64,000 bases of DNA from a virus: positions 1-64,000 of the IMG/VR virus record IMGVR_UViG_3300020180_000003. One strand, given 5' to 3'. Within the stretch, counting starts at the first letter, position 1; the number at the start of each line of letters is the position of its first letter. A program made the translations under genes and the position numbers. The notes beneath the pieces are model-generated. The model saw only the letters and a program-made list of their open reading frames with translations. It searched no databases and was not told the DNA's origin. Below, in pieces: positions 18,070 through 27,393 of the stretch.

Positions 18070-21000
18070 CCTCAGCGACATTCAAGCGCAACGCGAAACG
18101 AATCAAAGACGCCATCGCTGCCAAGACTGAGCCGAAGCAGACCACATCCATAGCGGGTGCAGTCGGTGGAACAAAACTGTTCATCGGCGGGCAAATATTC
18201 CCAGGCTCTATCACAGGCACGCAGGAAGTTGTCAACGCAGGCCGTCCAGCGGCGGCGTCCTATGTGGCAAAAAATGGTGGCGGTGGCGGCAGTGTTTCCG
18301 TAAGTAGCGGTGGCGGAGCAGCATCTGTTTTGCCAACCACCGTGTATCTGCCGCGTGACGGCTCATTGTCCATGACTGGCAGTCTGGACATGGGCGAAAA
18401 TAGTATTATCAATGTTCAACGCGTAGACGGGCGCGACTTGCAGGCTGATGGCGTTATCCTGGACGGCATGAAAAACGCCGATGTGTTGGTGCTGACCGCC
18501 AACGCCGATTACACGAATGAGCGCGTGTTGACTTTCAGCGCAGCTTTTACGACCGTGGATTCAGGCGCAAATAACGCATACACTGTTAGCATTGTGACGC
18601 CGCCAACATTGTCAGTTTCCTCAACCAACAACGGCACCACACGGTCCCATGCGATTACTACGTCAAGTAACCCGGGGGCGGCGGCTAGTATCCTGGCATC
18701 CAGTGCCGCGGGCATGTTGACGCTACCAACATTCACGGCCAGCACGAAAGTGCGCACGCCACTACTGGATACGGCGTCAGGCAATATGACGATACAGCCA
18801 GCCGGTAATTTGATTATCCGTGCTGGCGTCGGTGTTAGTCCGATTGCGCTTATTCCGTTTGAGCGTGATGCCGTATCCGAAACACGCATTGGATCGGATG
18901 ACTATGCTAGCCAAACGACAGGCTGGGCAATCGAGCATTACGGCGGGGGTGACTTCCGCTATCTCTACACTGACGAAATGCACGCGAAGGTATTCATTGC
19001 CGATTTGGAGCAAGCGCTAGCCGGTGGGCAGATCATTGCCAAGTCGGTGACGTTGCTGTTCCTTGTGTTTACGGCTCCGGCAGCGGGTGGCACTACAACA
19101 TTGACGGTTCGCGATTTGCCTAGCGCCACGGGGATGGCCGTCTTTCAAAATGGCGATATGATTCGCCTGCGCAACTTTAGCCGTGCTGGTGGTAGCCTGG
19201 ACATTTCCGATTGTTGGGGTATTGCCACGCTCGATACTAGCTATGGGACAGGCGGTTTCGACTCTACCACCAAATCGCAACGATACACCTTTGTGCGATC
19301 TAGCGGTAGCTATGCGGGCCACATGACGACGGGGACTACAGTGCAGCCGGAAAGTATTGTACTGGACTACGGCATCAGTGGCAATGGCTACTATGAAGTC
19401 AATGCGATTGATGGTTACTACGCTGCCAACTCACCTTACGCGCAAATCGTAACCTGGACGGTTCATCCCGCAGCTACGGCACCAGGAACCGGGCTAAAGA
19501 TAAAGGCGCGTCTTGGCAACCTAGTAGGCATTACCGATGTTAACCTAAACCCTACGGGCTACGGGTTGTATTCTGAGAATACCTATTTAAAGGGCGACTT
19601 TCTCACCGGCGATGGTGTGATTCGCATGTACAACGCGACCGGCATCAATATTCTACAAGACGTGTGGAGCAGTTGGGACAACAAGCGCGCTGTGCAATGG
19701 TGGCCTGATATTACGAGCGTGTCCGGCGATCCATCGTTGAGTATCTACACCGGCAAGGTTGTCGGCGGCTTTACAGCCAATCAGAATTTCAGTTATATCG
19801 ACGCTAATCCAACGGGCAATGTTTTGGCTGGGCTATCACTCTCGGCGTTCGGACAAGGTACGGCATCGGATGCCATTGTCTACATTGAAGGCGGGAGTCA
19901 GTCGCTTGGCACGACACCGACAATTACACTGACGGCGACGACTATCGAAGCGGTTGGCACACTCGCCATCACCGGCAACATCACCGTCACGGGCACTGTT
20001 GACGGCGTGGACATATCCGCATTTAAGGCAACTTACGATAGTCACACCCATGACAGCACGTATCTAAAATTGATTGGTGGCACGCTGACCGGCACCTTGA
20101 CCAGTCGTACGGTGGCACCATCAGCGAACAATACCTATGATATTGGTACAACCGGCAACTACTTTAATTATGCCTATATCCGTAATCTCGTAGTCGATAC
20201 GGTGGTCGGCACGCCTACCTATAGCCATACCCATGCAGCCGGTGACATTACCAGTGGCACGCTGGCATCTGCAAGAATCCCCGACCTCTACGTTTTGACG
20301 GCGGGCGACACAATGAGCGGCGCTCTGGTCATCGATGCAGACACCGGCACCACATCCAATTATGTGCGCTGGCTGACACAGACATCAACTGGCAAAGCCT
20401 GGGACATGATCGGGCGCGCTCACGACTACGCCACTAGCGCACAGCAGAACGACCTACTACTGACCTACTACGATGGCGCAACCATTTACGTTGCGCTGCA
20501 ATTCGACAGCGGTACGCGGGTGGCTGATTTCCTCAATACGCCAACGGTTGCAGGCACGGCGGTCAGTCTGTCCACGCATAATCACGACGCGGCTTATGTG
20601 CCGGTAGCGCGCACTGTCACTGCTGGAGCGGGATTGACTGGCGGCGGCTCTCTCTCTGCTAATATCACCATCAGCCATAACGACACAAGCACTCAGGCAT
20701 CCGTCACAAACACCACTTCGCTTATTCGGGATGTCACGCTCGATACATACGGACACGTCACCGCGCTTGTCTCCGCGACTGTCCTATCAATCGCTCCCGA
20801 ATTGCATCTTGGTGCTAGTTCCACAGCCGGAACATTGGACTGGAATGACGTGTCCAACACAAAGCCCAATAGCGGAAGCACCCTTCTGAGGGGGACTGCG
20901 GCTAACGCGATGGGCGGATTGGGTTATTATCACCCTATCAACTTTGAGTATGCCACAAAGAACGGCACGGGCAACGTCACGCAATGGGCAGTGCCCTACA

Positions 21001-23594
21001 GTAATGATTCATTAAATTCTGGATTTTATTACCGAGGTCGGTTTTCGGGAACGTGGTCGAGTTGGTACAAAATGTGGTCCGAGACAAACGATGGTCACGG
21101 TAGCGGATTAGACGCCGATACCGTTGACACCATTCAGGGCGCGAGTATTGTCCAGATCACACGTCTCGTGTCTGCGGGAAGTGGCTTGACGGGTGGCGGC
21201 GCACTGTCTGCTGATATTACACTGAGCCTCGCCACGCCTGGTTCATTGACTGTTTCTACAACGAACAGTGCAGCAGCGCATACACACGCGATCACATCGT
21301 CGGCGGCACCTGGTGCAGCGGCGTCCCTGCTTGCCTCGTCTGGCGCTGGCATGTTGACACTACCGACATTTACGGCTACAACCAAAGTTACGACGCCGCT
21401 AATAGACACAGCAAGTGGGAACTTGACACTGACCCCCGCGGGCGGCACCGTAACCGTAACAGGCGCGGGCACGTTCACGACCAAAGTCACATCGCCACTA
21501 ATTGACACAGCGAGCGGTGATCTGCAACTACTTCCAGCAGGGGGCAGGGTGGGCATCAACCGCGTGCCCAGTGGCGCTGCGCTCGATGTGATTGCCGACA
21601 ACAACGCCGATCATACGCAACGCATAAAGCAAAAAAGTGGACAGACGGGCCGATTATGGCGTATTGAGGACACGACCAGCAATGAGTTGATTGTCCTCGA
21701 TAGTGTTGGCAATCTACAGAGTGGCAGCCCCGGCTTTGCGTCCGGTCTCACTGGTTGGCAAATTACGCCGTGGGGGAAGGCGGAATTCAACGACGTGTGG
21801 GTGCGTGGCGAATTGCACGCGTCCATATTCGTCATGGATGAGTTCCACGCTTCGGGCGGCACGCTATTTGTGTCACCGGCGGGCAAGCTGGAAAACGACG
21901 CGATTATCAACGTCACCACCGGCATAGAATCCATAATGGATATCCGCACCACATCGGCATCAGGTAGCGGCACACAAGTCACGATTCGCACCACATCGGC
22001 ATCGGGTAGCGGCACGCAGATTACAGCGCGCTGGATTGGAAACTATTTCGACATAACCGATCCTCCATCGGGGCACGCGATGATTTTCCAGCCCGGAGAT
22101 GTGATCCGCTGCAAGGCGCTCGGTATGGGTGTAGGGATTGACCTGTGGGACATCTGGGGAACGATCACCGCAATCGAGGACGTGACGGACTATTATCGTT
22201 ATTTCTTCACACGTGAAAACGGCGGTAGCCAGGGTGTGGTGATTCCGTCCGGCACCGCCATCGTGAGTTATGGAGCGGAGGGTGATGGGCGCATTTTGAT
22301 TACCGCTGACCAGAACTATGCGCCATATATTGATATTTTCACCAGCGGCAAGAAACCGTGGATTGGTGAGATTGTCCCACATGTGCGCCAGGGTCGTTTG
22401 GATGGGGTGGGCCTACCTGGGGTGAGCGGCGTCGAGCAGTATGGCATGGTAGGCAGTACGAATTTAGCCAATGCGAACTCGCCTTACTTCATTATGTCGA
22501 ATCTTCAAATGGCGATGTACAAAATCAATAGCCGCTGGAATGATGGAGCAAACGACACGGTACAGATTGAAGCGAATGGACGCGTTCGCTTTGGCACGAA
22601 CATCGGGCAGTCTGCAACGACCGGCTTTGATTTTGAGCCAAGTACCGGCGACCTGACGATCGGGTCTCCGTCCTATGCAGGTAACGTCACGATATACGGT
22701 CAGATATTCCTGCCGGACGGCTCACCGGCGGGCGTCGTGTGGCGCGGCGCATGGGCTGCTACCACAAACTACGAGAAAAATGATACAGTCAGTAATGGCG
22801 GCAAAAGTTACATTTGTATTCTAGCCCATACGAGCGGTGGCAGCTTCCCCGGCATTGGCGCAAATTGGGATCTGATTGCCGACCAGGGCACGACAGGCTC
22901 AACGGGATCGACAGGCGCTACAGGATCACCAGGCGCTACAGGGGCGACGGGGCCAGCCGGTGCGGACAATCAGGATTTCCCCTTCCTTGAGGCGAACTCA
23001 GCCGCGATGGTGGGCAAGGCAGCGGGCCTGTATATGATAAACACGCACCTGGGCTACTGGAATGGCACATCCTTCAACGCCTATATCGACAATGGCGGAA
23101 ATTTCCGTTTCGGGCAATCAGGCAGCGCGTACGTGGGCTTTGATGCATCCACGGGTCTATTGCTAGGCAAAGACAGCAGTAGCGTTACACAGTGGTATGC
23201 TAGTAGTACCGATGGTAAATTTCGAGCCGGGGCGGGGGCTATCGTTATCGACAGGGGTGGTATCCATGTCGCCAATAGTGGCGTATCCAACGGTATCGTT
23301 ATGTACAACATTGACACTTTCACCAATGCAAACAAGGCAGGGCGACTGTGGGCACTGAGTGACCTAGGCCGACAAGTTTATCTGACGGCTGGACGTAGCA
23401 CAGGCGACAGCGACGCCACGAATGCCACAGGCATTCTCAGTCTATTTGCCTACAACGGCAGCGGAAACCCTGGGGCGGGGTTGGTGTTGACAGGTGGCAC
23501 AGGGATAATTTCAGTTACTGGCGACCTCGATATAAACGGATACGACATAATCGAAGCGAATAACATGGTAGGAGTAAGAACAACAGCATGGTAA
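18066..23594 (+). CDS. Giant tail fibre / receptor-binding protein
   Basis: An 1842-residue protein coupled to the hub gene (ATGA). It contains many fibre signatures: NHDAAYVPVAR and HTHDSTYLKLIGGTLTGTL linkers, GSGLDADTVDTIQG, a WRGAWAATTNYEKNDTVS carbohydrate-binding (CBM5/12-like) module near residue 1560, and a collagen-like stretch of about ten GxT/GxP triplets near 1612-1635. Two large domains are repeated: a GAAAS(I/L)LASS segment recurs about 870 residues apart, each followed by a DE(M/F)HA domain. At 21943-22013 a 36-bp unit is tandemly duplicated. The protein likely binds the host surface. Confidence 0.85.
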   Translation: MTSATFKRNAKRIKDAIAAKTEPKQTTSIAGAVGGTKLFIGGQIFPGSITGTQEVVNAGRPAAASYVAKNGGGGGSVSVSSGGGAASVLPTTVYLPRDGSLSMTGSLDMGENSIINVQRVDGRDLQADGVILDGMKNADVLVLTANADYTNERVLTFSAAFTTVDSGANNAYTVSIVTPPTLSVSSTNNGTTRSHAITTSSNPGAAASILASSAAGMLTLPTFTASTKVRTPLLDTASGNMTIQPAGNLIIRAGVGVSPIALIPFERDAVSETRIGSDDYASQTTGWAIEHYGGGDFRYLYTDEMHAKVFIADLEQALAGGQIIAKSVTLLFLVFTAPAAGGTTTLTVRDLPSATGMAVFQNGDMIRLRNFSRAGGSLDISDCWGIATLDTSYGTGGFDSTTKSQRYTFVRSSGSYAGHMTTGTTVQPESIVLDYGISGNGYYEVNAIDGYYAANSPYAQIVTWTVHPAATAPGTGLKIKARLGNLVGITDVNLNPTGYGLYSENTYLKGDFLTGDGVIRMYNATGINILQDVWSSWDNKRAVQWWPDITSVSGDPSLSIYTGKVVGGFTANQNFSYIDANPTGNVLAGLSLSAFGQGTASDAIVYIEGGSQSLGTTPTITLTATTIEAVGTLAITGNITVTGTVDGVDISAFKATYDSHTHDSTYLKLIGGTLTGTLTSRTVAPSANNTYDIGTTGNYFNYAYIRNLVVDTVVGTPTYSHTHAAGDITSGTLASARIPDLYVLTAGDTMSGALVIDADTGTTSNYVRWLTQTSTGKAWDMIGRAHDYATSAQQNDLLLTYYDGATIYVALQFDSGTRVADFLNTPTVAGTAVSLSTHNHDAAYVPVARTVTAGAGLTGGGSLSANITISHNDTSTQASVTNTTSLIRDVTLDTYGHVTALVSATVLSIAPELHLGASSTAGTLDWNDVSNTKPNSGSTLLRGTAANAMGGLGYYHPINFEYATKNGTGNVTQWAVPYSNDSLNSGFYYRGRFSGTWSSWYKMWSETNDGHGSGLDADTVDTIQGASIVQITRLVSAGSGLTGGGALSADITLSLATPGSLTVSTTNSAAAHTHAITSSAAPGAAASLLASSGAGMLTLPTFTATTKVTTPLIDTASGNLTLTPAGGTVTVTGAGTFTTKVTSPLIDTASGDLQLLPAGGRVGINRVPSGAALDVIADNNADHTQRIKQKSGQTGRLWRIEDTTSNELIVLDSVGNLQSGSPGFASGLTGWQITPWGKAEFNDVWVRGELHASIFVMDEFHASGGTLFVSPAGKLENDAIINVTTGIESIMDIRTTSASGSGTQVTIRTTSASGSGTQITARWIGNYFDITDPPSGHAMIFQPGDVIRCKALGMGVGIDLWDIWGTITAIEDVTDYYRYFFTRENGGSQGVVIPSGTAIVSYGAEGDGRILITADQNYAPYIDIFTSGKKPWIGEIVPHVRQGRLDGVGLPGVSGVEQYGMVGSTNLANANSPYFIMSNLQMAMYKINSRWNDGANDTVQIEANGRVRFGTNIGQSATTGFDFEPSTGDLTIGSPSYAGNVTIYGQIFLPDGSPAGVVWRGAWAATTNYEKNDTVSNGGKSYICILAHTSGGSFPGIGANWDLIADQGTTGSTGSTGATGSPGATGATGPAGADNQDFPFLEANSAAMVGKAAGLYMINTHLGYWNGTSFNAYIDNGGNFRFGQSGSAYVGFDASTGLLLGKDSSSVTQWYASSTDGKFRAGAGAIVIDRGGIHVANSGVSNGIVMYNIDTFTNANKAGRLWALSDLGRQVYLTAGRSTGDSDATNATGILSLFAYNGSGNPGAGLVLTGGTGIISVTGDLDINGYDIIEANNMVGVRTTAW
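21943..22014 (+). repeat. Tandem duplication of a 36-bp unit in the fibre gene
   Basis: Two adjacent copies encode RTTSASGSGTQ(V/I)T. They differ in only a few bases, which suggests recent slippage or duplication. Confidence 0.8.
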
Positions 23595-23779
23595 AATCGT
23601 TGACACTCAGCCAGCAACAGCACCTGTTGGCATTGATTGAACGGCAACGGGCGGCACAGGTGGCCGTGGCTACATTTATCGAGTATCTACGCGACGAACA
23701 CAGCGCACCGGAACAGATGGGCTGGCAGATTCAGGATATACAAACGGGATTTGTGCAGCCGGAGGAGGAAACGAAATGA
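23588..23779 (+). CDS. Small helical protein between fibre genes
   Basis: A 63-residue protein overlapping the end of the giant fibre gene and the start of the next gene. It is Gln-rich and helical at the N terminus (SLTLSQQQHLLALIERQRAA). It may be a fibre chaperone or linker; no family is recognised. Confidence 0.6.
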   Translation: MVKSLTLSQQQHLLALIERQRAAQVAVATFIEYLRDEHSAPEQMGWQIQDIQTGFVQPEEETK

Positions 23780-24582
23780 CACGATATGTTGAACAATTTA
23801 ACGAATGCACCGATCCAGTAACGGGTGATTTCCTCTGGATTGTAGATGCCAGCGCAGGAGCCACCGATAAAGATCGCAAGGTGAATATCAGCCGGTTCGC
23901 CATCCTCGCGAACGCGCAGACATTCACGACAACGCAGACGATTGCGCCGACTGCGACTGGCGTGGCGGCACTAAATGTTACGTCACCATCGGGGTCGAGT
24001 GTGCCGATTTTGAACATAAATTATGCGGCGAGCAGACGGATCTCTGTTGTCGAAACCGCAACGAGTTCATCGGTTCAGTTGGATTCGGCAGATTTAGGCA
24101 ATGGTGCAGTTGGCCCATACATCCGAATCCTCGGCAACACAAACGCGACCCAATCGTCTAGTGGATCGCTGATCCTTGATGATCGGGCTGGATCTCCGCG
24201 TTCACTCTGGATCGACGCCGCCAATAATCTGCGCACGCATTCAACCAGCCCGACGAATTTTGCCACGGATACCAGCGGCACGGTTGTCGGCACGCAAACA
24301 AGCTCGCTGGATAGTAAAAATGTACTAGGCGAGTTTACCGACTATGACGCAGCGCTGCAATCCATCGTGAACGCACCGCTGTATGATTTTACGTATAAAT
24401 CGGGCGCTTTCAACGGTGAACGATTCACCGGCGTTATCACCGACTATGCACCTCTGTTCGGTATGGATAGAGACGAGGCACATCCAGCGGGCAAGTCGCT
24501 AAATGAGGTAACGGCACACGGTTACACGATGGCAGCAATCAAGGCATTGGCGAAACGAATTGAACAATTGGAGGCAAGATGA
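23776..24582 (+). CDS. Tail fibre with C-terminal S74-like chaperone domain
   Basis: A 268-residue protein. The N-terminal part is beta-rich, with IAPTATGVAALNVTSP. From about residue 180 it has the pattern of the peptidase S74 intramolecular chaperone: SLDSKNVLGEFTDYDAALQ, APLYDFTYKSG, ERFTGVITDYAP, then a helical end IKALAKRIEQLEAR. Such domains trimerise fibres and then cut themselves off. Self-cleavage here is possible but not proven. Confidence 0.78.
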   Translation: MTRYVEQFNECTDPVTGDFLWIVDASAGATDKDRKVNISRFAILANAQTFTTTQTIAPTATGVAALNVTSPSGSSVPILNINYAASRRISVVETATSSSVQLDSADLGNGAVGPYIRILGNTNATQSSSGSLILDDRAGSPRSLWIDAANNLRTHSTSPTNFATDTSGTVVGTQTSSLDSKNVLGEFTDYDAALQSIVNAPLYDFTYKSGAFNGERFTGVITDYAPLFGMDRDEAHPAGKSLNEVTAHGYTMAAIKALAKRIEQLEAR

Positions 24583-24998
24583 TTACTAGAAATTTATCGA
24601 GTCAGATAGAAGGCTATTGGCAACAATCGGACTCGCCAGAACTAACCCCAGCGGCACGGCTTGAGTTGAAGCTCGTTAGCTTCCAGATGCTGATGACTGC
24701 CGTTATTAGCGGCGTTGACGGTGTACAGCGCTTCTGGGATAGCACGGCGTTACTAGTGGCATTACTGGCAGCGGCAGAGGGTGCGGCACTGGATAGCGGC
24801 GGCGCCGTAACAAAGGAGGCATGGGTGAAGTATCAGACATTGTTTATATCGTTTCGCACCTGGTTGAACACACCAGTAAGCGCAAATCTGCCCACGGGCA
24901 CGCTCGACGCAAACGGTGTGATGATTGCTTTTCTGTCTGAGTTAGAAGAGACTCCGGCAATGCTGATCATGCGTCAACCGGAGAAAGTGACGCCTTGA
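24579..24998 (+). CDS. Hypothetical tail-region protein
   Basis: A 139-residue, mainly helical protein coupled to both neighbours (ATGA before, TGATG after). No motif is recognised. Its place after the fibre genes suggests a chaperone or virion accessory. Confidence 0.6.
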   Translation: MITRNLSSQIEGYWQQSDSPELTPAARLELKLVSFQMLMTAVISGVDGVQRFWDSTALLVALLAAAEGAALDSGGAVTKEAWVKYQTLFISFRTWLNTPVSANLPTGTLDANGVMIAFLSELEETPAMLIMRQPEKVTP

Positions 24999-25195
24999 TG
25001 AATCTCAAACAACGCCGCGCCGAACTGACCACAGTGTTGGCCGAACAACGTGACATTCAACGCCAAGCGCAGCAGGCAATCGACAGTGCCCGCGCCGCCG
25101 AGCATCAGGTTCTGGGGGCGATTGCCATGATCGACGAAATAGAATCGTCTACGAAAACAAAGAAGGCCCGCGAGGAGGAAGTGGTTCAGGAATGA
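24998..25195 (+). CDS. Small coiled-coil protein
   Basis: A 65-residue protein, almost entirely one charged helix (Gln/Ala/Arg/Glu heptads), ending in Lys/Glu. The ATG at 24998 overlaps the previous stop. It may be a small fibre-associated or lysis-associated coiled coil; function unknown. Confidence 0.6.
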   Translation: MNLKQRRAELTTVLAEQRDIQRQAQQAIDSARAAEHQVLGAIAMIDEIESSTKTKKAREEEVVQE

Positions 25196-25241
25196 TGATG
25201 CCTAGTACCCACACAGTGGATTGGACGCTCAGAGAGGCGCC

Positions 25242-25751
25242 GTGACCAATATCTATTTGCCCATCGCGGGCAACGGCATCGCTGACCCCGCGGCCACCAT
25301 TTTCGACAACCCGTTCGCGCTGGCATTCTACCGGATCTTGATCACCGATCCGCGCCAGAAGCGCGCCATGCTCGACCCCTGCCCGACCCTGGTCGCCGCG
25401 GCACGCCATCGGGCGGCGATGCTGTCCACCATGCCCAACATCGCGCACGTTGACCCAGACGGCACAACGCCCAATGAAATCGCTCGACGATTCGGCTGTG
25501 CGTTGCCGCCAGACTATCCAGAGAGCGGCAATGGCATAGAATCGCTCGTCGCGGGCACCGGTGACCCACAGGCGGCGTTTACTGCGCTGGCGAACAGTCC
25601 TAGCCATGCCAAGCACTTGTTTGCGCTAGCTGGTGATGGGCGGGCTGACGCATATTATGGCCGACAGAATGCGTGTGGGATTGCGATGCTGGACGCTCCG
25701 GGCAGCCGATGGGGCTGGTATTGGGTGGTGTTGCTCTCTTCGTGTGGGTAA
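25242..25751 (+). CDS. CAP (SCP/PR-1-like) domain protein
   Basis: A 169-residue protein beginning with GTG at 25242, which has a GAGAGG ribosome site; a TTG further upstream lacks one. After a short YLPIAGNG leader it shows the CAP core: ARHRAAMLSTMPNIAHVDPDG (the His pair of the metal site), GNGIESLVAG, then SPSHAKHLFAL and a final YYGRQNACGIAML and WVVLLSSCG. CAP proteins are usually secreted and bind or cut surface molecules. No signal peptide is visible. It is the last rightward gene before the convergent terminator. Confidence 0.78.
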   Translation: MTNIYLPIAGNGIADPAATIFDNPFALAFYRILITDPRQKRAMLDPCPTLVAAARHRAAMLSTMPNIAHVDPDGTTPNEIARRFGCALPPDYPESGNGIESLVAGTGDPQAAFTALANSPSHAKHLFALAGDGRADAYYGRQNACGIAMLDAPGSRWGWYWVVLLSSCG

Positions 25752-25756
25752 CAAAA

Positions 25757-25780
25757 AAGCGCACCGGCTAGGGTGCGCTT
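25757..25780 (-). terminator. Intrinsic terminator of the leftward early transcript
   Basis: AAGCGCACC (25757-25765) pairs perfectly with GGTGCGCTT (25772-25780) around a 6-base loop. Read leftward, the stem is followed by a run of T (the A run at 25753-25758), so it ends transcripts from the leftward genes where they meet the rightward tail operon. Confidence 0.85.
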
Positions 25781-25797
25781 GGTTGTGGGACTAGGAG

Positions 25798-26049
25798 CTA
25801 CGGCTGAAATTTAGCCGTGATGCCATTCTCGCTGGCGATTGACTCGGCGGCGTTGCGAGCGCCCGCCTGAGACCAGTAGGAGGTGGTTTCCTCCTGGTTG
25901 TCTCCGTCTTGGTTGGTAAACCACACAATCACCATGTAAACGGGGCAGTCCTCGCCGTTCTTGGGCTGGGTGCCGCGTTGTCCGGTGTAGTACACTTCTG
26001 CTTCTACTTCTACTTCTACTTCTACTTCTACTTCTACTTCGTTACGCAT
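25798..26049 (-). CDS. Small protein with Glu-Val repeat N terminus
   Basis: An 83-residue protein, last gene of the leftward operon. It starts MRN and then alternates Glu and Val for about 14 residues, coded by a perfect hexanucleotide tract. The rest (YMVIVWFTNQDGDNQEE, then an Ala/Ser helix) looks like a small folded domain. Function unknown. The repeat could change length by slippage. Confidence 0.65.
   Translation of the reverse strand: MRNEVEVEVEVEVEVEAEVYYTGQRGTQPKNGEDCPVYMVIVWFTNQDGDNQEETTSYWSQAGARNAAESIASENGITAKFQP
25996..26040. repeat. TTCTAC hexanucleotide microsatellite, about 6 units
   Basis: Six perfect TTCTAC units (26002-26037) plus partial flanking units lie inside the coding region of the preceding small protein and stay in frame. 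Confidence 0.92.
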
Positions 26050-26063
26050 GATTGTTTCTTTCT

Positions 26064-26091
26064 CCCGCGCTATAGCCGGCGCGGGTCGGCT
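26064..26091. promoter_or_regulatory. Intergenic GC hairpin between leftward genes
   Basis: CCCGCGC and GCGCGGG pair around TATAGCCG between the stop at 26100 and the start at 26049. A similar CCCGC/GCGGG pair lies at 26484-26502. They resemble the larger repeated hairpins near 27.0-27.7 kb and may protect or partly terminate the mRNA. Confidence 0.5.
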
Positions 26092-26099
26092 TCACTTTA

Positions 26100-26471
26100 T
26101 TAGCCTGTGTTAGGAATCCACGGGGTACGCTTGAATGTCGAGCCACTCCAAAATCCTGGGGAGCCGATGCGCCGCAGTGATATGGGCACCCCCTTGCTGT
26201 ACAGGAATAACTCAACTGGGTTAGACCCGAGTATCTCAAATGTGATGGCCCACACTTTTTGGGCCATCGGCGGGGATTTGCGAATTTTTTCCGCTATCTC
26301 CCGTCTAGCAGCGTAGACTGCCGACAGGCCATCTTCGCTTGGCTTGTCTATCTCTATCTCGTGGTCATCAATTAGGAGATAGTATGCAGCGAAGTCGCTC
26401 GGTGGGCGGTAGTCGCCCCCGACTTGTCGCCCGCGTAAATGTCGATCTTGTTTCTCTATGCTGATTGGCAT
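26100..26471 (-). CDS. Hypothetical protein, leftward operon
   Basis: A 123-residue protein with the ATG at 26471 chosen for its GAAGGA ribosome site. It contains DFAAYYLLIDDHEIEIDKP and an alpha/beta pattern ending in a basic tail. No family is recognised. It overlaps the upstream gene by 16 bases. Confidence 0.62.
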   Translation of the reverse strand: MPISIEKQDRHLRGRQVGGDYRPPSDFAAYYLLIDDHEIEIDKPSEDGLSAVYAARREIAEKIRKSPPMAQKVWAITFEILGSNPVELFLYSKGVPISLRRIGSPGFWSGSTFKRTPWIPNTG

Positions 26472-26779
26472 AGTTTTCCTTCTCCCGCACATTGCCGGTG
26501 CGGGGCGGCGTTACTCAACATGATTGTCAACAGTGTGTCCGCCGCTTCGGACATGCTCGTGTCCATTACTACGGCGTAGGCGATCAGCTTCGATTTGGTT
26601 CCGGGTTCCAGGCTTATCGTCACCCGTACTTTCCGCTCCTCCTCCGGCATCGGCTTGGGGCCGGTACCGCGCCGTGCGCCGCCGTTGTTGCGCCGCCCGT
26701 CGCGCTTGGGCTGAGGCTCGTACATCTCAGGCGGCTCCGCTGCCATGTCGGCCAGCGCTTTGGTGTAGGTGTCAGTCAT
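26456..26779 (-). CDS. Probable ribbon-helix-helix DNA-binding protein
   Basis: A 107-residue protein. The first 50 residues are charged and low-complexity (RRNNGGARRGTGPKP). Then follows a ribbon-helix-helix pattern: RKVRVTISLEPGTKSKLI and a helix with MDTSMSEAADTLL. It probably regulates the small-gene operon. The family assignment is by pattern. Confidence 0.6.
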   Translation of the reverse strand: MTDTYTKALADMAAEPPEMYEPQPKRDGRRNNGGARRGTGPKPMPEEERKVRVTISLEPGTKSKLIAYAVVMDTSMSEAADTLLTIMLSNAAPHRQCAGEGKLCQSA

Positions 26780-26963
26780 ACCGCGCCTGCTCCGCCTCGA
26801 ATTGCGCGATCTCGATCAGGTGTGCCCGCATTCGATCAAACATGTCCTCTGGCGTGGTGTTGGTCGTCCACATGTCACGTTTGGGGTACATGGTGGCCGG
26901 GCTATTTACCCCGGCGTCACGCAGTTCCTTCAGTAGTTTTTCGCGTTCTTGTTCAGTAGTCAT
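26772..26963 (-). CDS. Small helical protein, unknown
   Basis: A 63-residue charged helical protein starting MTTEQEREKLLKELRDAG. The ATG at 26963 is preferred, because the longer frame only translates the repeated leader sequence. It overlaps the next start by a few bases. Confidence 0.62.
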   Translation of the reverse strand: MTTEQEREKLLKELRDAGVNSPATMYPKRDMWTTNTTPEDMFDRMRAHLIEIAQFEAEQARYD

Positions 26964-27006
26964 TTTTTGTTTTCTCTGTTGATTGATTGTGGCCCAGTGG
27001 CCCAGT

Positions 27007-27057
27007 TGGTTGATTGTTGGTGTATGCCCCGGCATTTCACGCCGGGGCTTGGGACTA
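27007..27057 (-). repeat. Repeated intergenic hairpin module, copy 1
   Basis: GCCCCGGC (27026-27033) and GCCGGGGC (27041-27048) pair perfectly around ATTTCAC, flanked by a conserved GGTTGATTGTTGGTGTAT and TTGGGACTA. The module lies between the stop of the gene at 27055-27309 and the start at 26963. The same module recurs at 27342 and 27643. Confidence 0.85.
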
Positions 27058-27309
27058 CGCTGCCTGCTTCAAATACGCTTTGACGTAATCAAAAACAGAT
27101 AGCTCGCAGCCGTCGTAGTCAACCCATGTGGCCCCGCTTTCTGCGAACAGATCGCTGATGGCGTAGGCGGCAATCACAACTGAACCATAGGCAGCGACTG
27201 CTTCGGCAACCGACATGTCGCCGGAACCGGCCCACATATCCTCACCAATGCTGGCTGGTGTGTCCGTTCGAGTATCAACTTCTGTCTGACCAAATTCGTT
27301 TGTGCGCAT
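27055..27309 (-). CDS. Small acidic protein, unknown
   Basis: An 84-residue acidic protein beginning MRTNEFGQTEVDTRTD. The start at 27309 follows a GGAGAAAC ribosome site. The middle is Ala-rich, and the end has DYDGCELSVFDYVKAYL. A similar DYDGK(V/L)S phrase occurs in the next gene upstream, so the two may be distant paralogues. Confidence 0.62.
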   Translation of the reverse strand: MRTNEFGQTEVDTRTDTPASIGEDMWAGSGDMSVAEAVAAYGSVVIAAYAISDLFAESGATWVDYDGCELSVFDYVKAYLKQAA

Positions 27310-27341
27310 GATGTTTCTCCTGTTGATTGTTGGTTGAATGT

Positions 27342-27392
27342 TGGTTGATTGTTGGTGTATGCCCCGGCATTTCACGCCGGGGCTTGGGACTA
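27342..27392 (-). repeat. Repeated intergenic hairpin module, copy 2
   Basis: The same sequence as copy 1: stem arms 27361-27368 and 27376-27383, loop ATTTCAC, with identical flanks. It sits between the genes starting at 27309 and ending at 27394. Confidence 0.85.
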
Positions 27393-27393
27393 G

